NCBI GenBank assembly: GCA_016787285.1
Contig: JAEUUV010000303.1
Span: 1 to 32,987, forward strand
DNA: 32,987 nt
Source: Saprospiraceae bacterium
GTDB taxonomy: Bacteria; Bacteroidota; Bacteroidia; Chitinophagales; Saprospiraceae
Reading direction: 5' to 3'
The notes beneath the pieces were generated by a model. That model was not told where the DNA came from. It saw only the letters and a list, made by a program, of their open reading frames with translations, and did not search any database. The translations under genes and the position numbers were made by a program. This document shows, piece by piece, positions 7,540-14,543 of this stretch. Each line of letters starts with the position of its first letter. Within the stretch, counting starts at the first letter, position 1.

Positions 7540-8856
7540 ATGGCCCACCAATCCAATCTTCAACTCATCGAACGTAGCCATCTCTTAGAGGCAGCAGCAG
7601 AAATTGACCGTACCGGTGCGGGTAGTACTTGGTCTGAATACTGGATGCATATTGACGGTAAGGAATACCAGTTCAAATACCTCATCCGGCTTGCCCATGC
7701 AAAAGCCACCGGAAAAGCCCTTGGCACGGAGGCTTTTGGAAGTACTGCGGCGCTGCGGAGACACTTTGAGGAAAAGTTTGGCTACAAGATCACTTTTCAA
7801 ATCCAGGGTTTTGTGCCGTTTTTTACTGCGGAGGATTTGGCAATATTCTCGGAATATGCCGGCAAACCATATCGCAGCAACAACTCCTTGCATCAGGAAG
7901 CTGGAAAAAGAATCCAAGAAGCCATTTTCAAAAAAACGAATGCCTGGGTAAGGGCGCTCAACCTTGATGGCTTTGACGTAAAACTGGACAACAAATGGCA
8001 AATTTCCGGCTCGTTCAAGCGCTATTCTTGGGCGCGTATTTTTCGCATTGGCGATAAAGACAAGCGTATATTTTTTACAGTTGGCGTATTGGAGCATGGC
8101 TTCGTCTTGTACAAACTCGATTGCCAGCGCACTAATTACGGCGCTAACATAGCCCTTGCACCTGCAGAAGTTGCATTGTTCGACCAGATCGTAAAGCCAA
8201 CAGGCGCCAACTGGAAGGAGATCAGTTCGCAGGAATTGATTTCCGAATACGACTGGGAGCGGCTAATTGATGTTAGCCGGAAATTTATTGAATACTATAC
8301 GCCCCTGTATGACGAAGTGATCGAGGCGATTTATTCTCAAAAAACACTGCCGACGTCAAATACAAATACGCCGTTGATTCAAGTAGCCGTCCCTCTTGGC
8401 AGGCACCACACAATCCCAGAAAGACAAAACCGGTCAACCAGCGTCAACCCGGATTACGATGCTGATAACCACAAAAAAAAGAAAATCGGCGATGCTGGTG
8501 AGCAACTGGTGCTTGAACGGGAACGCGCCGCACTGATTGAAGCAGGGCGGCCAGACTTGGCAGAGAAAGTCAGAAAAGTACTGGACTGGGAAGGCTTTGA
8601 CATTCTGTCGTATTATCCGGACGAGCGGGTGAAGTACATCGAAGTGAAGACCACAACAGGAAGCGCAGATCGGCCATTTGTCGTCACAGCCAATGAAAAA
8701 AAGACCATGCTGGAAAAGGCCGAAGCCTATCACCTCTACCGCCTCTTCCAATATAACGAGGCCCGGAACACGGCTTTATTCTTCGAACTCAACGGCGATT
8801 TTTCCGATCGGGTACTGGAAGAGGCGCTAACGTTTAATGTTTATTTGAAGGGGTAA
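7540..8856 (+). CDS. DUF3883 (PD-(D/E)XK nuclease-like) protein, possible defence factor
   Basis: A 438-residue cytoplasmic protein. The C-terminal domain (about 315-438) matches DUF3883: GDAGEQLVLERE with Glu321, then GFDILSY with Asp354, then YIEVKTT with Glu368 and Lys370. This E...D...ExK order is the catalytic pattern of the PD-(D/E)XK nuclease fold. The N-terminus (about 8-95: EIDRTG, GKEYQFKYLIRLAHAKATGK, FGSTAALRRHFEEKFGYKI) recalls the head domain at the start of ScoMcrA-like modification-dependent endonucleases; that resemblance is from memory and tentative. The middle (about 95-290) contains Trp-rich segments I cannot assign. DUF3883 domains are common in restriction-like and anti-phage genes. 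Neighbours are a broken DUF4240 gene and a toxin-antitoxin pair, which fits an accessory island. The target is unknown. Confidence 0.75.
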   Translation: MAHQSNLQLIERSHLLEAAAEIDRTGAGSTWSEYWMHIDGKEYQFKYLIRLAHAKATGKALGTEAFGSTAALRRHFEEKFGYKITFQIQGFVPFFTAEDLAIFSEYAGKPYRSNNSLHQEAGKRIQEAIFKKTNAWVRALNLDGFDVKLDNKWQISGSFKRYSWARIFRIGDKDKRIFFTVGVLEHGFVLYKLDCQRTNYGANIALAPAEVALFDQIVKPTGANWKEISSQELISEYDWERLIDVSRKFIEYYTPLYDEVIEAIYSQKTLPTSNTNTPLIQVAVPLGRHHTIPERQNRSTSVNPDYDADNHKKKKIGDAGEQLVLERERAALIEAGRPDLAEKVRKVLDWEGFDILSYYPDERVKYIEVKTTTGSADRPFVVTANEKKTMLEKAEAYHLYRLFQYNEARNTALFFELNGDFSDRVLEEALTFNVYLKG

Positions 8857-8873
8857 CTGTTCACCTTCCCCTT
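8848..8873 (+). terminator. Weak hairpin at the end of the DUF3883 gene
   Basis: AAGGGG, overlapping the stop codon region, pairs with CCCCTT around a 14-base loop and is followed by TAATTTC. It could be a weak terminator between this gene and the convergent toxin gene. Stem of six only. Confidence 0.3.
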
Positions 8874-8988
8874 TAATTTCAAAAGAATTGGTTTATCTAA
8901 CGACCATATTGCATTTATGCCCACAGACTATTAACCCTCACGAGAGCCGAATCAGGCATAGACCAACAAATAGAAATCAAAAGAGAAA

Positions 8989-9375
8989 TCACCAAACCCG
9001 TACTATCGAATAATCATCAAAGGCCGAATCATTGCTGACAATCACTATTTTATCAACTATGGCTTGGGCAATAATCAAACGGTCAAATGGGTCGCGGTGA
9101 ATCAAGGGAAGCCGCTCATTTTCGATAACGTGTTCGCGGCGAATGTCGAGTGTGAGAAATCCGTTTTCGGAAATTTCATCCATGAAATCGGACAACGGCA
9201 GACCTTTGATGTCCAATTTGCCGAGGTTCTTTTTGATGGACATTTCCCAAAAAGAAGCCATGCTGACAAAGCAAGTGTTACCATCATCTTCGATGGTTTG
9301 CCGGGCGGTCGGGCTGAGCATCGGGTTGTTTTCCGCAAACCAGATGATAGATTGCGTATCAATCAAAACGTTCAT
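8989..9375 (-). CDS. PIN-domain ribonuclease toxin (VapC type)
   Basis: A 128-residue PIN-domain protein covering the whole family length. The acidic metal-binding residues are present: Asp6 in MNVLIDTQSIIWF, Glu44 in ASFWEMSIKKN, Asp98 in the diagnostic HRDPFDRLIIAQA, and Asp116 in VIVSNDSAF. VapC toxins of this type cut RNA with Mg2+ or Mn2+ and stop growth unless bound by their antitoxin. The start overlaps the stop of the upstream antitoxin gene by four bases (ATGA arrangement), so the two are translationally coupled on one mRNA. The gene faces the DUF3883 gene. Target RNA is not predictable from sequence. No damage seen. Confidence 0.9.
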   Translation of the reverse strand: MNVLIDTQSIIWFAENNPMLSPTARQTIEDDGNTCFVSMASFWEMSIKKNLGKLDIKGLPLSDFMDEISENGFLTLDIRREHVIENERLPLIHRDPFDRLIIAQAIVDKIVIVSNDSAFDDYSIVRVW

Positions 9376-9581
9376 TGCATGTATTCTTTGAAGTCATCCA
9401 ATGGCGCGTTGAAGTCCGGCGACATCACAAAACGAGCCTTGCTAAAACCCGCACGGCGTTTTTTTCGAGTTGGGTGTGGCTGCAAAACGACCACAATTTG
9501 ATACATCCCCTCGGGGATGCCCGGCAAAAAAATCACCGGATTGGCACCTTCCAAGAAGGCCTCTGTTGAAACCGTAATCAT
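9372..9581 (-). CDS. Antitoxin of PIN toxin, DUF2281-like
   Basis: A 69-residue protein starting MITVSTEAFLEG. The C-terminal part, AGFSKARFVMSPDFNAPLDDFKEYM, matches the end of DUF2281-type antitoxins that accompany PIN toxins. The N-terminal part (VIFLPGIPEGMYQIVVVLQ) is strand-rich and differs from the usual helical LPEELQQEVLDFI form, so it may have a different DNA-binding or dimerisation module. The frame is open to 9695 but the upstream part is AT-rich promoter sequence; the ATG at 9581 follows a good -7 element. It should neutralise the toxin by direct binding and probably represses the operon. Confidence 0.8.
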   Translation of the reverse strand: MITVSTEAFLEGANPVIFLPGIPEGMYQIVVVLQPHPTRKKRRAGFSKARFVMSPDFNAPLDDFKEYMQ

Positions 9582-9601
9582 CTTATTAATAAAATTTTTC
9601 A

Positions 9602-9609
9602 CAAAAATA
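9602..9609 (-). promoter_or_regulatory. -7 element for the antitoxin-toxin operon
   Basis: On the minus strand TATTTTTG matches TAnnTTTG exactly and ends 20 bases before the antitoxin ATG, in an AT-rich stretch unlike its surroundings. No convincing -33 box was seen. Confidence 0.45.
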
Positions 9610-9756
9610 ATCAATTTTTCGCACCATGCACGCCTACAACATGGACTGTAGCCCTTATCCACGGATTCCTTCAAAAATGAAGTAAGGAACAACAACCCTT
9701 GCCTCTGCCGGCGCTGTTGCGGGAAAAAATGGCGCGACGAGCGTAAGTGCCAATCC

Positions 9757-10083
9757 TCACCCCCCCTCCGGCGCCAACTTCACCTCCAACCCCTCCAGGT
9801 CTTCCCGGATTTTGATCTGACAGCCAAGCCGGCTGTTGTCCTGCACAAAAAAAGCGGAGTCGAGCATGGCCAATTCGTCGTCCGACGGCTCGGACAGGGT
9901 ATGGCTGCTGAGCACGTACACGTGGCAGGAGGCGCACAGCGCCATACCCCCGCAGGTGCCCTGCACGGGTAGTTCGTAACTTTTGCAGAGTTCCATGAGG
10001 TTCAGCCCCATGTCGGTAGGGGCCTCCAGCCGGTGGGGCTTGTCGTCGCGGTCAATGACGGTTATGGAAATGGTATCGGACAT
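9757..10083 (-). CDS. [2Fe-2S] ferredoxin
   Basis: A 108-residue plant/adrenodoxin-type ferredoxin. The iron-sulfur loop reads TCGGMALCASC: Cys-x5-Cys-x2-Cys at about residues 44, 50 and 53, with the fourth ligand in SRLGCQIKI near residue 86. The spacing and the acidic SEPSDDELAML helix resemble the adrenodoxin/Fdx branch, which passes single electrons to oxygenases or to iron-sulfur cluster assembly. It starts 15 bases after the stop of a ferredoxin-NADP reductase gene on the same strand, so the pair most likely forms an NADPH-to-ferredoxin electron chain. The final acceptor is not encoded nearby. Confidence 0.92.
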   Translation of the reverse strand: MSDTISITVIDRDDKPHRLEAPTDMGLNLMELCKSYELPVQGTCGGMALCASCHVYVLSSHTLSEPSDDELAMLDSAFFVQDNSRLGCQIKIREDLEGLEVKLAPEGG

Positions 10084-10098
10084 GATCGGGCAGCAAAA

Positions 10099-11133
10099 TC
10101 AGGTAGTGGCGGGTGCGGGCATCCCTTCGATGCCCGTGACGGTCGTGTACTTAAACGACAGTTTTTTGCCGGGGTTCACCACGTTGAACGCCGACTGGCA
10201 GGCGAGTGTCGCCTCATGGAATCCGCAGAGGATCAGTTTCAGTTTTCCGGGGTAGGTGTTGATATCGCCGATGGCGTAAATGCCCGGCACATTGGTGCTG
10301 TAATCCAGCGTATTGACCTCCACGGCGCCCTTGTCAATGCTCAGGCCCCAGTCGCCGATGGGGCCGAGTTTGGGCGTCAGCCCGAACAGCGGCAGGAAGT
10401 AATCGGTCGAAATCTGGAATGAGCCTTCGGTATCGTGTTGAATCTCGACGCTTTCGAGGTGATCGGCACCTTGCAGGCCGACAACCTGTGCGTTGGTGAC
10501 CAATTTGATTTTCCCCTTGTCGGCTAAGTGTTGCATTTTTTCCACGGAATCCAGCGCGCCCCGGAATTCGGTGCGACGGTGCACGAGGGTCAGTTCGCGC
10601 ACCTCGTTGGCTAAGTAAATGGCCCAGTCGAGCGCCGAGTCGCCGCCGCCGGCGATGACAATGCTTTTGCCCTGGAACTCCTCCGGGTTGCGCACAAAAT
10701 ACTCCACGCCTTTGCCTTCGTACTGCTCAATGGTGCTGATGGGCGGTTTTCGCGGTTCAAAAGAGCCGAGTCCGCCGGCGATAAAAATGGCCCGCGCAAG
10801 GTGAACATGACCGCGGTCGGTGGTTACGCGCCAGCGTCCGTCGGCATTGCGTTCGAGTGTTTCGGCGCGCTCGCCGAGGGTGAAGCCCGGACTGAAAGGT
10901 TCGATCTGTTTCATCAGGTTTTTCACCAGGTCGCCGGCCAGCACGCTGGGGTAGCCGGGGATGTCGTAGATCGGTTTTTTCGGGTAAATCTCCGTCAGTT
11001 GGCCGCCGGGCTGAGGCAGCACGTCAATCAGGTGACAGCGCATTTTGAGCAAACCCGCCTCAAACACAGCGAAAAGCCCCACCGGCCCGGCGCCGATGAT
11101 GAGAATATCCGTTTCGATGAATTTTTGATCCAT
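10099..11133 (-). CDS. Ferredoxin-NADP reductase, thioredoxin-reductase-like type
   Basis: A 344-residue flavoprotein starting at MDQKFIETDILIIGAG. It carries the FAD-binding GAGPVGLFAVFEAG loop near residue 17, the PGGQLTEIYPKKPIYDIPGYP segment typical of TrxR-like ferredoxin reductases, the NADPH-binding GGGDSALDWAIYLA loop near 163, and the late FAD motif IYAIGDINTYPG near 290. The redox-active CxxC of true thioredoxin reductases is missing, which supports ferredoxin or flavodoxin reductase activity. The frame opens four codons earlier at a GTG, but the ATG is preferred. It transfers electrons from NADPH to the ferredoxin encoded 15 bases downstream. The 145-base gap to the enoyl-CoA hydratase gene suggests its own promoter, though no clear -7 match was found. 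Confidence 0.93.
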   Translation of the reverse strand: MDQKFIETDILIIGAGPVGLFAVFEAGLLKMRCHLIDVLPQPGGQLTEIYPKKPIYDIPGYPSVLAGDLVKNLMKQIEPFSPGFTLGERAETLERNADGRWRVTTDRGHVHLARAIFIAGGLGSFEPRKPPISTIEQYEGKGVEYFVRNPEEFQGKSIVIAGGGDSALDWAIYLANEVRELTLVHRRTEFRGALDSVEKMQHLADKGKIKLVTNAQVVGLQGADHLESVEIQHDTEGSFQISTDYFLPLFGLTPKLGPIGDWGLSIDKGAVEVNTLDYSTNVPGIYAIGDINTYPGKLKLILCGFHEATLACQSAFNVVNPGKKLSFKYTTVTGIEGMPAPATT

Positions 11134-11278
11134 TTTGAAATGCACTGTTAAAGCAAAATCGTAGCGTAAAATGTGTCACAGAGGCGCACCCTTTGGAACC
11201 TGAACTCGCGAAGGCGCAAATGTCCGTCGGTCTGTCGGTTGGTTCTGTGAAAAAAGTCGCCGGAACAGATGACGTATG

Positions 11279-12070
11279 TCAGCGCCCCTGAAAATTGGCT
11301 TTGCGCTTTTCCACGAAAGCAGCAGCGCCCTCCCGGAAATCGTCGGTATCGCAGCAGTGCCCGAACGTTTCCACTTCTTTGGCAAAACCGTCGGTATCCG
11401 GCTCGAAGTACGCATTGACGCACTCGATGATTTTCGAAATGGCCACCGGCGCCTTGGTTGCTATTTTTTCTACAAGTTCTTTGGCTTTGGCTACCTCCTC
11501 GCAGGCAGGTACCACGTAGTTGACCAACCCGAGACGGTGGGCTTCCTCGGCGCCGATCATGTCGGCGGTCATCAGCAGTTCGGTGGCTTTGGTTTTGCCG
11601 ATGTACTGAATAAGCCGCTGCGTGCCGCCGTAACCCGGAATGAGGCCGAGGTTCACTTCCGGCTGTCCGAAGCGGGCTTTTTCGCCGGCCACACGCAGGT
11701 GGCAGGCCATAGCCAGTTCGCAGCCGCCGCCGAGCGCGAAGCCGTTGACGGCAGCCACTACCGGACGGGGGAAACGCTCAATCAGGAAAAAAATATCCTG
11801 TCCGCGCTGCGCAAATGCCGCGCCCTGCGCCGCATCCAGTCCGCTGAATTCGGTGATATCCGCTCCGGCTACGAAGGCTTTTTCGCCCGCGCCGGTGAGC
11901 ACCACACCTTTCAGTCCGCCGATGTTCCGGCCCTCGTCGCCAAAGAAGCGGCCCAGTTCCAGCATGGTTTGGGTGTTCAGGGCGTTCAGCGCCTTTTCCC
12001 GGCTGATGGTGACGACGGCAATGCCGTCTGTAATTTCGATCTGTAAATTCTCGTACTGGTTATTCATCAT
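11279..12070 (-). CDS. Enoyl-CoA hydratase/isomerase (crotonase family)
   Basis: A 263-residue crotonase of standard length. The oxyanion-hole segments are AFVAGADI (about 65-72) and GFALGGGCELA (110-120). The two catalytic glutamates of a hydratase are both present, Glu118 in GGGCELA and Glu138 in FGQPEVNLGLIPGYGGTQRL, so it should add water across trans-2-enoyl-CoA, in beta-oxidation or short-chain acyl-CoA metabolism. It lies 24 bases after a PlsB-like acyltransferase gene on the same strand and is probably co-transcribed with it. Two ATG codons begin the gene in tandem; either may be used. The exact chain-length preference cannot be read from sequence. Confidence 0.92.
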   Translation of the reverse strand: MMNNQYENLQIEITDGIAVVTISREKALNALNTQTMLELGRFFGDEGRNIGGLKGVVLTGAGEKAFVAGADITEFSGLDAAQGAAFAQRGQDIFFLIERFPRPVVAAVNGFALGGGCELAMACHLRVAGEKARFGQPEVNLGLIPGYGGTQRLIQYIGKTKATELLMTADMIGAEEAHRLGLVNYVVPACEEVAKAKELVEKIATKAPVAISKIIECVNAYFEPDTDGFAKEVETFGHCCDTDDFREGAAAFVEKRKANFQGR

Positions 12071-12094
12071 TCAACATTTATCATTCATCATTCA

Positions 12095-13804
12095 CTAATC
12101 CACTTTCAATACCTCGATTTCTTCCGATTTCCAGTGCACGGCATTTTCCAGCCCGTAGTTCTTGAGGCGGTTGTGGTAAAAGTAAAGCACCCGGAAATTA
12201 GACGAAACGATGTCTTCGCCCTTCGCAAACATCAGGGGTTTTTCCCGGTGAAATATGCCGAGTTTTTTCACGCCGTGGCGTACAACTTCCGGCGCACGCA
12301 AGTGAATTTCGGGCGACAGTTTGATTTTTCCCTCGCGTTCCCAGTCGTAGAGTCGGGCCTGCATTTGCTCCACCACCTCTACCACAGAATCAAAGGGGAA
12401 CAGGTAGTCGTCGGGCGGCAGGCGAAGGATACCGAAGAGGTCGAGTTTGGGATTTTGGTGCAACAGCATTTCAAACACCGCGAAAGCAATAAGGTGGCTG
12501 CTGAGCACCACGTTTTCCACAGCATAGCGCTCCACGATACGCTCGGCAAGCAGTTTGGTATACTCGCCTTCGCGCTGGCGGTCTTCGTTGATCTGGTTTT
12601 CAGACAGGAAATACTCGCCGATGTTGATCTCGTTGCCGAAGCGGTCGAAACTGCGTCCGTTGGCGTCCACGAAATTGCCCAGCACATCCATGGGTTTGCC
12701 GACGCTGAGGGAGATGTCGCTGGTGGTGGAAAAGAACCGCCACACAAAGCGGAACCAACTGCGCACACTCAGGCTGTCGTCGCGCAGACGGATGTAGTTT
12801 TCCTTGCCGGTGTAGCGCAAGTGCTGCTCGATGAGGAAGGGTGCTTCCAGCACGAAATGGTACCCGATCACCAAGGGCACGATGAACACCTTGCGGTTTT
12901 CGCCGCGCTGGCACAGCGCGCGCTGGGCTTCCACGGCGGTGCCCAGCAGGCCCAATTTGAGTTCCTGTTCCAGTTCGCCCGAGCGGGCGCGGGTACCGCC
13001 CGGAAAAAACAGGCTGTTCACCCCGCGCTGGATGCTGAGGGTACTCATGGTTTTGAGCGTTTCGAGGTAAATGGCGTTTTTCTTGCGCCGGTCTACGCGG
13101 TAGGCTCCGAGGCGGTTCATGAAGTAGGCCGCCGGGCCGAAGTTGTACAGGTTGAGTCCGGCGCCGTAGGAAAACGAGGGCAGGCCCATGATCTGGTCCA
13201 TGGCATAGCCCACGAGGATGGAGTCGAGGTTGCTGGAGTGGGTGGGCACCACTACCACGGTGCCATGCCGGAACAATTGGCGCACGGTTTCCACGTCGCC
13301 GACTACGTTGAGGCGCTCGTACAACTGACGCCGGCCGCGCCAGATGCCGGCGATACTTTTGTCGAAAGCGGCGTTCAGCAGGCGGTTGAACAGCACCGTG
13401 AGGAAGCGCTGGGCAAAGCGGAAGGTGGGAATTTTAAATGTCCCGACGATCTCTTCGGAATAGCGGTGAATGATTTTCCGCAGGATGTCCTCCGCCTCGG
13501 CCATGGCGTCGGAGTCCTTGCGGTCGAGCGATTTTTTGATCAGTTGCTTGCTAATCTTGTTCCAGAACGAGCGCTCGTTGGGTGGGTCCACTTTCCAGGG
13601 CGATTCCTTGATGCGGATGCGTTCCTGATAAATTGTTTTGACAATGAGATCCACAATGTCCTGGAGTTTTCTCGGACGCAGCCGTTTGAACGTAGCGTCT
13701 TCGAGTTCCCGGATAAACGCCGCGCGGTCTTCACTCAGCCGGTGAATCGGCCAGTCTTCGATTTTTTCGATGATACGCGGGTATACCTGTACGTCTTTTT
13801 TCAC
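12095..13804 (-). CDS. PlsB-like glycerol-3-phosphate / lysophosphatidate acyltransferase
   Basis: A 569-residue acyltransferase. The catalytic HxxxxD motif lies in VVPTHSSNLDSILVGYAMD near residues 184-189, and the substrate-binding FFPGGTRARSGELEQELK near residue 270. Both match the PlsC/PlsB family that acylates glycerol phosphates in phospholipid synthesis. Long N- and C-terminal extensions resemble large PlsB-type enzymes rather than short PlsC. No membrane helix is obvious. It starts with GTG: the engB stop lies in the same frame 12 bases upstream and no ATG occurs in the first hundred or so codons, so no other start is credible. Gene order engB - acyltransferase - crotonase suggests one operon of growth-related genes. 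Confidence 0.88.
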   Translation of the reverse strand: MKKDVQVYPRIIEKIEDWPIHRLSEDRAAFIRELEDATFKRLRPRKLQDIVDLIVKTIYQERIRIKESPWKVDPPNERSFWNKISKQLIKKSLDRKDSDAMAEAEDILRKIIHRYSEEIVGTFKIPTFRFAQRFLTVLFNRLLNAAFDKSIAGIWRGRRQLYERLNVVGDVETVRQLFRHGTVVVVPTHSSNLDSILVGYAMDQIMGLPSFSYGAGLNLYNFGPAAYFMNRLGAYRVDRRKKNAIYLETLKTMSTLSIQRGVNSLFFPGGTRARSGELEQELKLGLLGTAVEAQRALCQRGENRKVFIVPLVIGYHFVLEAPFLIEQHLRYTGKENYIRLRDDSLSVRSWFRFVWRFFSTTSDISLSVGKPMDVLGNFVDANGRSFDRFGNEINIGEYFLSENQINEDRQREGEYTKLLAERIVERYAVENVVLSSHLIAFAVFEMLLHQNPKLDLFGILRLPPDDYLFPFDSVVEVVEQMQARLYDWEREGKIKLSPEIHLRAPEVVRHGVKKLGIFHREKPLMFAKGEDIVSSNFRVLYFYHNRLKNYGLENAVHWKSEEIEVLKVD

Positions 13805-13816
13805 AAACGAGGGTGG

Positions 13817-14419
13817 TTAGGATGGTTTCTTTTTGAGAATTCCGGCGATATAATCGAGAATTTCTTCGCGCCCTGCTCCGGTTTTGGAGGATGTGGTGAA
13901 GTGCGGAGGCAGGGTTTCCCAGGTTTCGTGCATGGCCTCAAGGAATTTTTCGGCATTACTGTCGTCAACGCCCTTTTTCTGGCGGTCGGTTTTGGTGAAA
14001 GCCAGCACAAAAGGCACCTCGTGTTCGCCGAGCAGGTTAATAAAATCCAGGTCGGTGCGGCTCGGCGGCACGTTGGCATCTATCAACACAAAGGCAACCA
14101 GGAGGTTTGAACGCCGGAACAGGTAGCCTTCGATCATCGCGGCCAATTTCTTCTGCTGGGTTTTGGAAACCTTGGCGTACCCGTAGCCCGGCAAATCCAC
14201 GAGATGCCAGCGGTCGTTGATGTTGAAAAAGTTGATCAGTTGTGTTTTGCCCGGCGTGCCGGACACTTTGGCCAGACCATTCCGGGCCGTCAGCATGTTG
14301 ATCAGCGAAGACTTGCCCACGTTGGAGCGACCGATGAACGCGATCTCCGGAAGCCCGCTTTTCGGGCAGTGGCTCTCGGCGGTAAAACTCGATACGAACT
14401 CCGCTTTTTTTATCTCCAT
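13817..14419 (-). CDS. engB: Ribosome biogenesis GTPase EngB (YihA/YsxC)
   Basis: A 200-residue TRAFAC-class GTPase of normal length. The G1 loop is GRSNVGKSSLINML near residue 29, G3 is DLPGYGYAKVSK near 77, and G4 is FTKTDRQKKG near 142. The DLPGYGYA sequence is diagnostic of EngB rather than other Era-like GTPases. EngB binds GTP and helps assemble the large ribosomal subunit in the cytoplasm, and is essential in many bacteria. It is the first gene of a minus-strand group with the acyltransferase 12 bases downstream. A divergent promoter region shared with hypF lies upstream. Confidence 0.95.
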   Translation of the reverse strand: MEIKKAEFVSSFTAESHCPKSGLPEIAFIGRSNVGKSSLINMLTARNGLAKVSGTPGKTQLINFFNINDRWHLVDLPGYGYAKVSKTQQKKLAAMIEGYLFRRSNLLVAFVLIDANVPPSRTDLDFINLLGEHEVPFVLAFTKTDRQKKGVDDSNAEKFLEAMHETWETLPPHFTTSSKTGAGREEILDYIAGILKKKPS

Positions 14420-14444
14420 GGCAACCTGTTCTTTTTGAGGGCTG

Positions 14445-14478
14445 CAAAAGTACGCATTTGCTTTACCTTCGTGGAAAA
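14445..14478 (-). promoter_or_regulatory. Promoter of engB
   Basis: On the minus strand TACTTTTG (14445-14452) matches the -7 consensus exactly, with TTTTCC (14473-14478) about 20 bases upstream as a possible -33 box. The ATG follows 25 bases after the -7 element. On the plus strand TACCTTCG nearby is a one-mismatch -7 candidate for hypF. Confidence 0.45.
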
Positions 14479-14543
14479 TTCAGCCACATCGTGTTACCGG
14501 CCTATCCAAATACGAGCCGGCATGGGAAAATAAACCGGCTCTG

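Noticed and set aside
12134..14110. Long plus-strand open frame (658 codons) opposite the acyltransferase and engB genes
   Set aside because: Shadow of two well-supported minus-strand genes; composition rich in His/Val/Gln as expected for an antisense frame.
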